Assembly: GCA_009193035.1 (NCBI GenBank)
Contig: SWDT01000143.1
Coordinates: forward strand, 1-64,000
DNA from: Halicephalobus mephisto
Lineage: Eukaryota > Nematoda > Chromadorea > Rhabditida > Panagrolaimidae
Length of the DNA: 64,000 nucleotides
Direction of reading: 5' to 3'
Part shown: positions 1 to 10,227 of the stretch, one piece after another
Numbering within the stretch: position 1 is the stretch's first letter
Layout of the letters: each line of letters begins with the position of its first letter
Notes under the pieces: generated by a model
The model's input: only the letters and a program-made list of their open reading frames with translations
Databases searched by the model: none
Told to the model about the DNA's origin: nothing
Made by a program: the position numbers and the translations under genes

Positions 1-786
1 GTTATAGGGAAAAAGAATAAAATATTCCGGATAATGTCTATATTTATATTTATGTTATTTGTAATTTAGTAGACTATTCATATGCTAATGAAAATAACAT
101 TAGTTCTTTATATAGAATAAAAAATACCGGTGGCAACATTCTAGCGAATACTGGAGTTATTACTATTGAACCAAAACAATTAATTTATCATTAGATGATA
201 TAGATTTAAAAGCAGTTGCTTTCCTTCTAAATTAAATGAGAATACTGGTGATAATACATATATTAATGGTCTGACTAGGAAATGTAAAATAAAGTCACTC
301 CTGCTGTTACGTAAATTCTTCAGTATTTTACATAATATACCTCAAATATTTCTTGAAATTCATTTATGATTTCATGAGAAATCATCGGATTTTGTTTATT
401 TTCTTTTAATTCCATTTCGGCATTTGACATTTGTCTCATCTCGTCTAGTAATTCTTCTTCAATGTCAGTTTTCACGTCATTGAAAATATATTCTCTAAAA
501 ATAAATTTATTTTCCAAAAATCGCAAGTTATGGCTATTTTTAGATTTGGTTTATTTTCCAAACTAGAGATGTTGCTCGATAGAGCAAGAGTCCGCTGTAG
601 TGAATTATCATTAGCAATTACATTATCTTTCATATATCAAATTTTATCATTATTGTTCACGGGCGCATACATTAGCTGCCAAGTTGCCCTTTTGAATAAG
701 CAATCTTGGTGTCAACACGAATGTTTGTGTCAGTGGTTTTTATATATGGAATAGATTTTCGAGTTGTTCCTTGTTTTCCTATTATC
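1..786. other. AT-rich region, possible gene fragments
   Basis: No gene can be supported here. Two minus-strand open stretches have coding-like composition. At 320-526 there is a 68-residue acidic peptide ending EVYYVKY. At about 672-800 a short frame contains KQGTTRKSIPYI followed by IRVDTK, which faintly recalls the switch region and D-x-x-G area of a P-loop GTPase. Neither has a clear start, splice sites or a continuing partner, so they may be remnants of the family represented by the broken gene next to them. Confidence 0.2.
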
Positions 787-2200
787 CTATCTTTTTGCAA
801 TACATAAATTACAACAAGGTTTCTTGTCGAAGGACAAACAATTAATAGTGGAATTACTGAATTTATTTTCATCCAAGTACTGACGGATAAGATGCTTAGT
901 ATCTCCATCCAGATATAAGTTCTGAAGTGGTCTTAAAATATCCTTCATTTCTTCTTTTTTCTTGTTCTTAGACTGAAGCTCAATAATGGCAAGGAGGATT
1001 TCTAGGTTCGTGTCTCTTCCTTCCCTAATTTTTATTTTCTGGAGTTGTTCACAGATTCTAGACAACAAATTATCTTCATCATCCACTTGACTTTGATTTG
1101 CTTCCATCTCAGGGACTGGTGGGTGAACAATTTCCAGTTCGGTTTGTATTTCTCTTTGTTGTCCTAGTCGATGATTTGAATGATGACAAGAAAGAAGATT
1201 ATCTCTGTATCTCTTTGATCCACAAGAACAGAATAGAAACTGCCATCCAACGAGATTGAGTTTAATACTGACAAAGTCACCACATCTAGTGCAGATCCAT
1301 TTCCTCTTATTTGGAGTGCATTCTTCTGGACATTCTAATTCTAATATAGTCGAAGTGTCAGAGATATGATCTATATTAGCTTCGCTCATGTCGACAAACC
1401 CAAAGATAATGTTTTTATTCTCCTCATCCCCGACATATGGCTCAACTGCTTCATTTAGATTGATCACTTGACAATTCCTGAATTTGGTTGTGTTATGTAA
1501 TGTTGTCACAACTTGCTCATAACCAGGAGGAATTGCAATGAAGAGTCCTGTACAGTTGATCCACTCTCCATTCACTTTCATTGGGAACCATTTGTTCAGT
1601 TCTTCTAGCCAAGGTTCTATTTCCTCATATGTCCCTGGAAAATGGTCCCCTTCATCAATTTTGCTTACAAACTCGATTGAGAATTTTATATAATCAATGT
1701 AACTGAAGAAAAGTCTCTTTAACACCGGATACATTTCTAAGAAATTATTCTTGTCCATTGACTTGTAGTCTTCTTTTGCTTTATTTAGATTAACACCAAT
1801 TTTCACAAATGACTTCTCTCCTGATTCCATATCTTGAAGAATACCTGGATACCCAGCCTTTTCCATCTTCATTTCAATTTTCCGGCAAACAGTAGAGATA
1901 TGAGAGGAAATTCCCAAACCCCTGTTGATTATTGATAACAGTTTCTCGAATGTCCTGACTTAATTTTTCATATCTAAACCTGATAGGAACATCATATTCA
2001 GAATGTTCTCCTTTCTCTATTTCATTCATAAATTTCAGAAGATCTTCCAAAGTCATTTCTCTGATTTCATCATAGTTAACCAGAACTCTGCATCTGGTCT
2101 TCTTTTGGGTCTCATTGAAACTTCTACCTTCAAATAAATCTTCTACCTGAAAGAACTTTCTGTTAAAGTAGGTAGACAAAAGTAATTCAAACATTTGCAT
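787..2200 (-). pseudogene. Cys-cluster protein, frame broken once
   Basis: I do not recognise this gene by name. Two overlapping minus frames (2200 to about 1920, then about 1917 to 787) read as one protein of roughly 470 residues interrupted by a one-base shift at a run of four C at 1919-1922. Removing one base from that run joins them without a stop. The C-terminal half has a likely metal-binding cluster: CPEEC, then ICTRCGD, then FCSCGS, then LLSCHH, followed by a charged, helical tail. The first in-frame ATG (2200) has a stop codon just before it, so any upstream exon would have to be joined out of phase. Either this is a decaying member of a nematode-expanded family or the base run is miscounted in the assembly. 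Confidence 0.5.
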
Positions 2201-2323
2201 AATTTACTATCAAAAACTTATTCTCAGAACTATTCATTTTATCTTTTGAAGATCTGTCAGAAATTTAATCAAATCAGAATAAATTCTTTGTTAATGTATG
2301 AGATCTATGTTGGTAAATCTTAC

Positions 2324-2700
2324 CTCATATCTATCTTCTGGAAATCCCGTTTTTGGAAACTGCACCCGCAAATTCACACCATAGTCAATCTTACTGACAA
2401 AATGACTGCAGTTGAGTGGATACTTTCGAAGCTTCTCAGATCTTTTCCTTTGTCTTATAAAATAACAATTAACTTCCCAATATTCATTATCGTCGAAGAT
2501 AATCTGGAAATCAAGAAGTTTTTTGCAGCTCGGTTCCAGAAAAAGATTTATGTGTGACTAAAATATTCACAATGAATTTACTCAATAAACAAGAAACTTG
2601 CCCAGTATCGAACATCAGTCGATGACAAATTATAAGCCCAATATCCCCACTGATTCCTGACTTCCGATGTAACATTAGGAGGTTCTCCTTCAACGGGTAT
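2324..2700 (-). pseudogene. Coding-like fragment with a probable 180-nt exon
   Basis: On the minus strand, 2503 to 2324 is bounded by TTTCCAG and GTAAGA and reads 60 codons without a stop, beginning IIFDDNEYWE and ending GFPEDRYE. Upstream, about 2697 to 2582, is a second open stretch (NQWGYWAYNLSS, RYWASFLFI) followed by GTAAAT. The two do not join in phase (phase 2 into phase 0). The downstream exon also cannot be joined in phase to the broken gene at 787-2200. Probably a remnant of, or 5' exons of, that gene; function unknown. Confidence 0.3.
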
Positions 2701-3571
2701 CAATCGATGCAGAGATTCATTGTACCCCCATCCTAATTTACATTCACGGCCTCAACACCAACTCATTTTAACACCAATAATAATTTAATATTTTATAATT
2801 ACAGAACAAATCAATAACTGAATTCACCCAACTTAACAGAACTGACACCTTATCACAAATAAACGCCTCAAAAAGAACTTCAGTCATCTTTCAATAATCA
2901 TGATTTGAGGCACTCCCTTCCATAACAGAAAACTCTCCAAAGGTCAATTTCCAATCACTACAAAAAAAGCGTAAACTGACTTAAAACTCACTTTCCTGTT
3001 CTGTAGTAGCAGACGAAAGTCAGAAGATAATCTTAATAAGAATCCTAATGATTAACAAAGATGAGAATAAGAACAGTAGAAACAGAAGGAATCACAAGAG
3101 AATGACAAACTTGGATTTCCACATTATAAATCTAATCTACTGCTTTATATCTTCTATTTTATTAGAACTGAAATTTTATATATAATTTTATTTTTACTTT
3201 TACAGATCATTAAACTTTCTAATTTCATAGTTATGAGATTATGAAGAAGCTTTTAATATGATTCTTCATATATGAAATTAATTTTTCCAAACTTACGTGT
3301 AATTTAAACCAATTCTAGTAGTTTTAAATATTGTCACTATTGAAATCAATCATTGGATTACAAATCGAATAGGTCGAACAAGAGAAGGGGATTTTATATC
3401 GGATTGAGATTTAGAAAGTGAAAATTTTGATATTCAATTTCTTTTTTGAAGGGCAAAAGGAAATTCAAAAACTATGAAATTAGGTTTTCTACTCTCCCTC
3501 AGAGGTAATTATCATCCCTTCCTAATCAGTTTTCTAATAATTCCAATTTACTGGATTTGTTGAAAAAAGAA
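2701..3571. other. Intergenic, no gene seen
   Basis: AT-rich sequence without a convincing reading frame or splice pattern. The only signal is the T run just downstream of the minus-strand 5S gene, at its 3571 end. Confidence 0.4.
3561..3571 (-). terminator. Pol III terminator of the 5S gene
   Basis: The transcribed strand reads a run of six T within TTCTTTTTTC immediately 3' of the mature 5S end, as expected for Pol III termination. Confidence 0.6.
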
Positions 3572-3689
3572 GCTAGGAGCACTGGAGATTCCCAGGACGT
3601 CTCCGATCCAAGTACTAATCGAGCCCTAGGGCGTTTCACTGGCCAGATCGAACGGGATGGCGTGCTCTCACACTGGTTTGACCCCTAGC
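3572..3689 (-). rRNA. 5S ribosomal RNA gene, diverged copy
   Basis: The reverse complement is a full-length 5S rRNA of about 118 nt. It keeps the conserved blocks CACGCCATCCCG near the 5' end and AGTACTTGGATCGGAGACG plus CCTGGGAAT near the 3' end. The ends pair as helix I (GCTAGG with CCTAGC). The terminal stem differs in sequence from the nematode 5S I remember yet still pairs, which suggests the copy is or was functional. Right after the 3' end the transcribed strand runs TTCTTTTTTC, a Pol III terminator. The 5S product would be part of the large ribosomal subunit. In C. elegans the 5S tandem repeat also carries the SL1 RNA gene; here variant SL genes lie 2-3.5 kb away. Confidence 0.85.
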
Positions 3690-4114
3690 GATGGGGGATT
3701 TTTCTGACTGCATCGCTTTTCTTACTTCGACAGAAGAATAAATCATAAGTTATTGTTCGTTGTAGATATTACAGAAACGCTAGGCATTAAGATTATTTTT
3801 TTTCTGTATGACACAAAACTATTCCATTTAAATATACATAATAACAATGATATTTTTGAAAACAACATGATATAGAGACAAAAATCAAAGTTGAATTTTT
3901 GGACTGTCGTCCGCCTCTGAGGGATCAAAAAGGGACATTCATGATCAACAGAATTAGTTGTTAGAAGTTTTTCTTAGTATAATTTCTACTATGGAGAACA
4001 TTTTTCTGAGTATATTTTTGAAAACTATATATACAGCATTTTATTGTGAAATCTATAATAATTCAGGAATAAAACTATTTCAATAAATTAATTCAAAAAA
4101 GTACTTTATTGATT

Positions 4115-4190
4115 AATAATGATTTCTGAATTGTCGATTATAGATTTAACACAAGAAATGCATCTGATGGAAGTTCCTTCCTGAAAGTTG
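4115..4190 (+). repeat. Outer inverted repeat, left copy, segment b
   Basis: This segment (around TGAATTGTCGATTATAGATT and GCATCTGATGGAAGTTCC) is repeated in inverted orientation at about 13110-13180. Together with the segment at 5010-5375 it forms one repeat unit whose right-hand copy is compact, while the left copy has an extra ~820 bp between the two segments. Confidence 0.7.
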
Positions 4191-5009
4191 ATCGAATAAT
4201 GATATTCTATTACTGAGAATTAAAACTTTTTCATCGACATTTTTTCATGTTATTGAGGGATATTTCATCTCGTTCCAGCAATGGATTTCAGTCATGATAA
4301 TGTTCAGTAGTCTCTTCTAAATTACAATCGGGAGAAAGCATTGATTTATCATGATGAGGAGACGGATATAAGTTTCTTCATTCTTGAGCTCATCTGCTGT
4401 GGTGGAAGAAACATTCATAGTGTATTCCATGAGTTCAGTTGTGGATCTGTATTCGATGCATTGGAGAAGTACAAAAGTACGACTCTTGATATCATCTGGA
4501 TATTCATTCTGATCTGATACCTGACCCGAGTTTGAATCAAGGGCATTATTTCTCATCTCGGATTGAAAAGGATCTGGAATTTCAAATTGGAACGATGTTT
4601 AGGAACTAAGTGCAGTTCAAGTGTTCTTAAGGAACCGAAGGAGTTATTCATGTTAGCTATGTATTCTGAAAGAAACGTTAAAAAGCCAAAATATCGTTAG
4701 AACCAGTCGAAATTGATATGATATAGTGTTTCGTATTATAAAAATCGACGGTCGGAGTTGGAAGTTAAAATCAGAATTTTCCTTGTTAAGACACAACTTA
4801 TGGGTTATGTTGGAATTGAAAAATTTGATTAAGTTTCGATTATCAATTTAGATAAAATAGATTTTTGAAATGGAAAAATTCATAAATACTTTTTAACACA
4901 AAGAGTCCAAATTTCAATTTCGAACCCTGACCTCTGACTTTGATAATACCCAGCACAGATTCCTGGTCGAAATTACTTTATAAAACGGAAACAATAAAAA
5001 TCAAAAATT
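4191..5009. other. 820-bp insertion inside the left outer repeat
   Basis: This stretch separates two repeat segments that are almost adjacent in the right-hand copy (13046-13110). It contains a 79-codon minus-strand open frame at 4317-4556 (Ser/Thr/Glu-rich, no recognised domain). That frame has no supporting splice or start context, so I do not call it a gene. The stretch is either an insertion here or a deletion from the right copy. Confidence 0.4.
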
Positions 5010-5375
5010 AAATAATACATCGGTTTTGCAAATTTGACCTATATAGTCGTTATTTTAAGTACCAATTGATAGCTACTAGTTATTAGTGAAGAAAGTTCTC
5101 TTCATTCGTGGGGAAAGAGACAGGATGTTTCATTGTTGTATTCGATAATAATACGAAACATGGATCCTTTATTCATCGAATCTATCCAATTTTGTCCATA
5201 CTAATAGTCGATTTCTTAGACAACATAATTCACTGAAAAAACTGATCAACTGTGTCCAACTTAAAAGTAGTGAATTCGTTGCATAATAACGATATTATTT
5301 ATTGGTTGCAGAATTAGGATTTGAAATAAATTATCGACTTATTGTTTTCACTCTTGGATAATTAAACTGAAGAAC
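5010..5375 (+). repeat. Outer inverted repeat, left copy, segment a
   Basis: About 365 bp matching, in inverted orientation and with roughly 85-90% identity by eye, the stretch at 12678-13046. Matching landmarks include TGGATCCTTTATTCATCGAA and ATGTTTCATTGTTGTATTCG. Its right edge (about 5355-5375, read on the minus strand) resembles a spliced-leader sequence: AGTTTAATTATCCAAGAGTG. Confidence 0.75.
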
Positions 5376-5668
5376 TTATTCTGATTTCAGACTTTACTTT
5401 ATGAGTAGCTTGTCAGACAAGTATTGAAGGCTTTGAAATGCAAGATAACGGTATATAGAGAATAGGAAGATAGACACAATAACCGATCGAAAGAGGAAGT
5501 GATGAGTGTTCTCTCAGGAAATAAACTAGTCATTGTCACCTCTTCTATTCACAGTTCTTTCGCTCTCTACCATTATCACTATTTCGCACTCTGCTTCCAA
5601 AAATATCAGCATTCATCTAACCTGAGATCTAGTTATTGAATACAGTTCCCGATTAGAACGTTTTCTTC
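5376..5668. promoter_or_regulatory. Upstream region of SL RNA gene A
   Basis: Non-coding. SL RNA genes use a proximal sequence element about 50-70 bp upstream; I cannot identify one with certainty, because the three SL genes here do not share an obvious upstream block by eye. Confidence 0.25.
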
Positions 5669-5767
5669 GGTTTTATTACCCGAATTTGAGGTAAACATTT
5701 GATCCGCTCTTGAGTAATCTTGTGGTGGAGAGTTTAAATTTTAGACTGCTCTTCTGATCGGGAGCTT
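5669..5767 (+). ncRNA. Spliced-leader RNA gene A (SL1-like variant)
   Basis: The first 22 nt form a spliced-leader exon, GGTTTTATTACCCGAA followed by TTTGAG, directly followed by the donor GTAAACATT. The canonical nematode SL1 exon is GGTTTAATTACCCAAG then TTTGAG, so this leader differs at three positions. Downstream features of an SL snRNP RNA are present: the central element ATCTTGTGG, an Sm-binding-like site AAATTTTAG (5736-5744), and a 3' hairpin GCTCTT/GGGAGC around CTGATC (5748-5765). Total length of about 97 nt fits SL RNAs. The RNA would donate its leader to pre-mRNAs by trans-splicing. The Sm site has A where the sister genes have G, so this copy may be weaker. Confidence 0.8.
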
Positions 5768-6698
5768 TTAATTAAGAATTGAGTTCTTTTGTAATTCCCA
5801 TTTTATCGAAAGGTTTAGTAAATCTAATTGACAAATAACTCTTGAAATTAATAACTTCATCATATTACTTGCAGCACCGGTGTTTTCAGAGAAATCTATT
5901 TGTTTGTTGTATTTCCTCATTTGGGAAATAAATGATTGAGAGAAAGCAACTATTTCATCATGATGTGGAAATAAGAGTTTGTTCTTCAGTGGATCTGACT
6001 TCCACTGATTGATTTTAATCAGTTAAATCAATTAATCAGTTGATCAATCAGATAGAATATATCACAATCATCTGAAAATCAAGAAGTATCTGGAATTCGA
6101 AATAGTTATTTATTTCAATCAGAACAGACATTTTTAGTTGAGAACTGTTATCCTCAAAGAGAATGTCACAAATCTCACTGAAATGTTTGGGTGGGTCGGA
6201 CAATTAATAAAAATTCTAATGAAAATTAATAAAACCGATGATCCATAGATGAACTGTTTTTAAGCACAGTGAATTTGAGATCAGGTTTCAAATTTTCAAT
6301 CAGAATGAGTATCTGAGGACTAAATCAAAGTCTTTTTCAGAATTCTCATATTAATTTATATAACTAAATTCCTCTACACCCATGAAATATATTGTAGAGA
6401 GACTGTACAAGATCCAATGGAAGTTATAATTGAAATTCATATGAAAAGTTCACTCCATTCTACTTTTGATGGTTCAGATAATCCCTTCAGTAATTTAAAA
6501 AGCTGAACAATATTTTAAACAACAAGAATGAAAGCAAATAATCTGTTTTCGACTCTATTTTCTCTAAATTTTCATTTCATTATGATTCAGAGAAAGAAGT
6601 TTAAATCAAAATGACAACAGATAGTAAGAATTGTTTGAATTGAATGTAACATTCACTTGTTAAATGAATAAAGCATAAATCATACTTATAAAAATAAA
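5768..6698. other. Spacer between SL RNA genes
   Basis: AT-rich, no gene seen. It separates SL gene A from the oppositely oriented SL gene B. Confidence 0.4.
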
Positions 6699-6796
6699 CC
6701 CTCTATTCCGAGAGCATTCCAAAATTTAGACATTCTCGCCACAAGATCTCTCAAAAGCGGATTTCAATCTTTACCTCAAAGCTGGGTAATTAAACC
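6699..6796 (-). ncRNA. Spliced-leader RNA gene B (SL1-like variant)
   Basis: On the minus strand the 22-nt leader runs from 6796 to 6775: GGTTTAATTACCCAGC then TTTGAG, followed by the donor GTAAAGATT. It differs from canonical SL1 at two adjacent positions. It shares the central ATCTTGTGGCGAGAA block with the two neighbouring genes, has a consensus Sm site AAATTTTGGAA (about 6729-6718), and ends in a short CTCT/AGAG stem-loop. About 98 nt. It lies between and opposite to genes A and C, so the cluster is not a simple tandem array. Confidence 0.8.
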
Positions 6797-7086
6797 AAAT
6801 ACAACTTCCTAATTTTGAACTTTCTGAAAGCTGAGTGAATTGGGGTAGATGAATACAGGTGGACAATGGATTGTGTGAACGACGAGATATGAGGGGAAAA
6901 TAACTGAACTGTTAGAAAAAGAGACATTTCTCGATTAAAAACGAACCTGGGAAATTATGTATTGTGTTTGTCGCTCTGACTCTCGTCTTTCTTACTTATC
7001 CCTTAGTGAAGCGATGGGGTAAAATAGGGTTCATTTAGCTGAAATCACTCAACTTCCAAAAGACAGGAAATCAGAACACTGTGTTC

Positions 7087-7186
7087 GGTTTAATTACCCG
7101 AATTTGAGGTAAGCATTTAATTTTGCCCTGGTTAAATCTTGTGGCGAACACAGTTAAATTTTGGATTGCTTTCGTAATGGAAAGCC
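7087..7186 (+). ncRNA. Spliced-leader RNA gene C (SL1-like variant)
   Basis: The leader at 7087-7108 is GGTTTAATTACCCGAA then TTTGAG, with donor GTAAGCATT. It differs from canonical SL1 at two positions. Intron-side features are the best of the three: TTTGCC can pair with GGCGAA to form stem II, the block ATCTTGTGGCGAAC is conserved with gene B, the Sm site AAATTTTGGA is consensus (7157-7166), and the 3' hairpin GCTTTC/GAAAGC is perfect (7168-7185). This looks like an intact SL RNA gene whose leader could be found on mature mRNAs. Confidence 0.85.
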
Positions 7187-8773
7187 TGTGATTTGACAAA
7201 GAAATTATTCAATATTGATGGTGATACCTGTGTTCTTCATTTGGAAGACTTGAAATTAACACCTTAATATTGTCAACTGGAAAACATATTTATAAGAAAT
7301 CCCTGTTTTAGTGTACTCGTTGTATGAAAGAACTCGACTTTTCTACATCACAACATGAGAGTAGTTATATACTCTTTCTAAGACATTCATCCCTGTACAC
7401 CCGATCTCCAAAGATCACGTCTTTTTCTTATTTTACTCAAAATATCTAAAGATGAAGCCATAAACGAGAAACTGTCCAGAAATCTGATTTCATAAGCTAG
7501 TTTGGATTCCTCACTCCTCTTGTCCACATAGCTGAAACTGATAGTTTTGAGAATTGTTTAGTATCGCTTTTATGTCTGAATATTTAATTATTTCTTAATT
7601 TAATGAACTCAAAGTTAGATGTGAGCCATAACTTTTTAGATTATGGAAGAACACTAGAATAAATCTGTTTTTGCTTTTTTAGCGTGCAATTATCACATAA
7701 AGGCTCTCGTATTCTCCACTAAGATGATCATGATCTCTTTAGGACTTTTAATTGAGTATACTTGATGGCATTCTGGCCAGTTTTTACTTTCATCAAATAA
7801 TTTTCATTCTGTCTCTGTTAAATTTTCCATCTTAGAGTTGGATCTTCTCAAAGACTGACTGACACTCTGGTCTCACTTCTCAGATATTACCTGACTGGGC
7901 GGAGTATTAGACTTTCTTTCTAAGCATTGAGGGCATAATTTATAATCCAACTAGTGGTTTATTGGAATTACTGTTAAGAAAGTTACCAAATTTTACTTTA
8001 CTTTCAGTGACAAGTAATTTTATAAACAAATTTTAGACCACACAGATGCAATTTACTGAGGTTTGATTAGATAAAAAACGACTGAATTTTGATTCGAGTG
8101 ACAAGTCGACATTTATTAAAAGTGATCTTTTAAGCTCGGATTCAAGTTCAGTAAGAAATCAGTAGTTCAATTAGTCCAAATATGCAAATATTGCCTTCAA
8201 ATTCGAATTCACCGTTAGAAATGCTTCAATCATCAACAGCGTCTTATCAAGCCGGGAATGAAAACAAATACAATAAAGTCAATTATTAGTCAAAAATATT
8301 AGTGATATAATTGAATTGATTAAAGTTTATAATACTAATGTAACAGCTGATAATTCGAAAAACTATGACTTGAGTAGTACAAATAAAAATGAAAATAAAG
8401 TTTCATCAAAAAGGCATAGAAAAAACAAATTAACAAAAATAAAGAATTCGTCGATTATTTAGTAGGAAAAAATGATAAATATATAACAGGTTCTGGATTT
8501 AAGACAATTCCTCTCGTTCAAAAATAATATTAATAATGAATAATGAAATTTCTTTAAACGTTTCCTTATGACATCTCTTTGAAATTTAATTCAATAAAAA
8601 TATCAATGTTCTTAAAATCAATCAAATCATTGCTAATGTCTATTAATTTTAAATTCATTTTATTTGGCCTGTTAGTCACTTCATAATAAATAGTATTTTT
8701 GGTTCTATTTCTATTTCATCAGTAAATCTAAATCTATAAATTGAATTTAACTTCTTTTTGTTAACAACAATTT
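7187..8773. other. Intergenic, no gene seen
   Basis: AT-rich sequence with only short frames. I could not find remnants of the later exons of the neighbouring ubiquitin-like/kinase-like gene here, although an inverted duplicate of its first exons begins at its right edge. Confidence 0.4.
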
Positions 8774-9324
8774 TCAACTAAATTCCATATTAAGTCCTTC
8801 ATTCTTGAAGTAGTTTTCAAAATAGCGTTCTACAGATAATTTTAAGCACTCATTTATGTCGACAATATATTGATGTAGTTGTTCGATGATTTCAAGAAAT
8901 TTCTTACAGAAGTTTCCATATGTGACGAAGAAGTCAGTATCCTCCAGAACTCGTAGTTTTTTCGATCCTTCCTTGGCGAATCTAGATTTCTTGTGTTCGA
9001 ATCTCGTTTTTGTCAGTTTGTAACTATCTCCCAAGCAACCCACCCAATTTCGCAGTAATGCGCGTTTCTACAATGTGAAATTGAAGAATAATTTCCATTA
9101 AATTCATTAATACGATTTTCGATAAGATTCTCAGAACTTTGTTATAAATGCATCCTAACTATAAAAATGAATCTACTTTTTTTGAAACTGATAGATAGCC
9201 GCCTAAAATAATGCTTTTAGAATTGATTTAAATGAAATATAGAGCAAACCTGATCTTCAAGTTCAAATGCCATAATTGTTTCTGACTCTCCATTATGGTC
9301 CTGCAGATCAATCAGGAGTTTCAT
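8774..9324 (-). pseudogene. Truncated copy of Ubl/kinase-like gene
   Basis: This is the minus-strand paralogue of the gene at 10470-12053. Exon 1 (9324-9250) reads MKLLIDLQDHNGESE onward for 25 codons and ends at GATCAG/GTTTGC, as in the sister. The exon 2 copy keeps its TTTTAG acceptor but runs into TAG after about eight codons, because some 200 bp with the rest of the ubiquitin-like domain are missing. The exon 3 copy (9067-8774, KRALLRNWVGCLGD onward) is open and very similar to the sister, then stops right after NMEF. No kinase-like exons follow. It is a partial inverted duplicate and very probably non-functional as a protein. Confidence 0.75.
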
Positions 9325-9572
9325 GTTTCATAAAAGCTAAAATTTGAGTGATAACTCTATAAAAAATAAGTGAATAAAAAAGTGCTCTGCATGGGAAGCT
9401 ATCCTGAAGGGTTAGCTAAAGAAATAATTTTTAGAAAAAATTGAAACATAACGCCAAAAACGCGCTACTTTGAATGTATATAAATAAAGTTGAAAGGAGA
9501 ACTAGCTGTGGCAACGACGGTTTATGTCACATTTCGCCCAAAACAGTGAACCTTGAGATTTCTCTTTTTTAA
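8775..9572. repeat. Inner inverted repeat, left arm
   Basis: About 800 bp matching 10228-11219 in inverted orientation, through both coding and non-coding sequence. The inner edges share GAACCTTGAGATTT and GTTTATGTCACATTTCGC. The left arm lacks about 200 bp that are present in the right arm at about 10618-10822. The arms flank a ~655-bp spacer, so the locus can form a long cruciform or, if transcribed through, a long hairpin RNA. Confidence 0.85.
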
Positions 9573-10227
9573 AGTTAGGACCACAGATTTCCTAGTTTTT
9601 AGAATTATTTACCACTAAATCTGCTTCTTTTCGTTGTTACTTAATTGTTGAAATATATTTTACAAATTTCTCCATCTTTGTACTTACAAATAATCATTTA
9701 GATCCATTTTTACAGAAAAATAATATATCCAATTATTATCATAGATCTATTTAGCTGTAAAATGAATGCTTTCAATAAAATTTCATATATCAGTTTAGGA
9801 GTTTAGGTTAAAAATCATGTCTCTAGTGATAGAACTTGAGTAACTTTTAGTGAATTATGTCTAAATTTGAATTAAAAGTTTGAAAAAAACTCAAAATATA
9901 TAGTCATGAACTTAACTATTTTAGTTATATTCTCCTATATCACTAACAAGCATTAGATAAGGTTACCAACTGTTCGGAACTACTATTCATTACCTTATTA
10001 CAATTACGGCAATTGATAGATTCATAAACTTCCCTTTAAAATATTGATATAATGCATTATAACTCATAGTTTAAGACAAATTTAATAATACTGATGTGGA
10101 AAGTGAACCTTTTCTGTTTCTAAATGCCTTATATATTGTAAAAAGATGTTAAAAATTAATTTTCATCAAGAACTTGAAAAAAACGTTAAAAATCACTGAA
10201 AATAAGATTTAAATAGTCCTAATATTA
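9573..10227. other. Spacer of the inner palindrome
   Basis: AT-rich, no coding signal. It would be the loop of a hairpin formed by the two ~0.8-1.0 kb arms. Confidence 0.6.
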
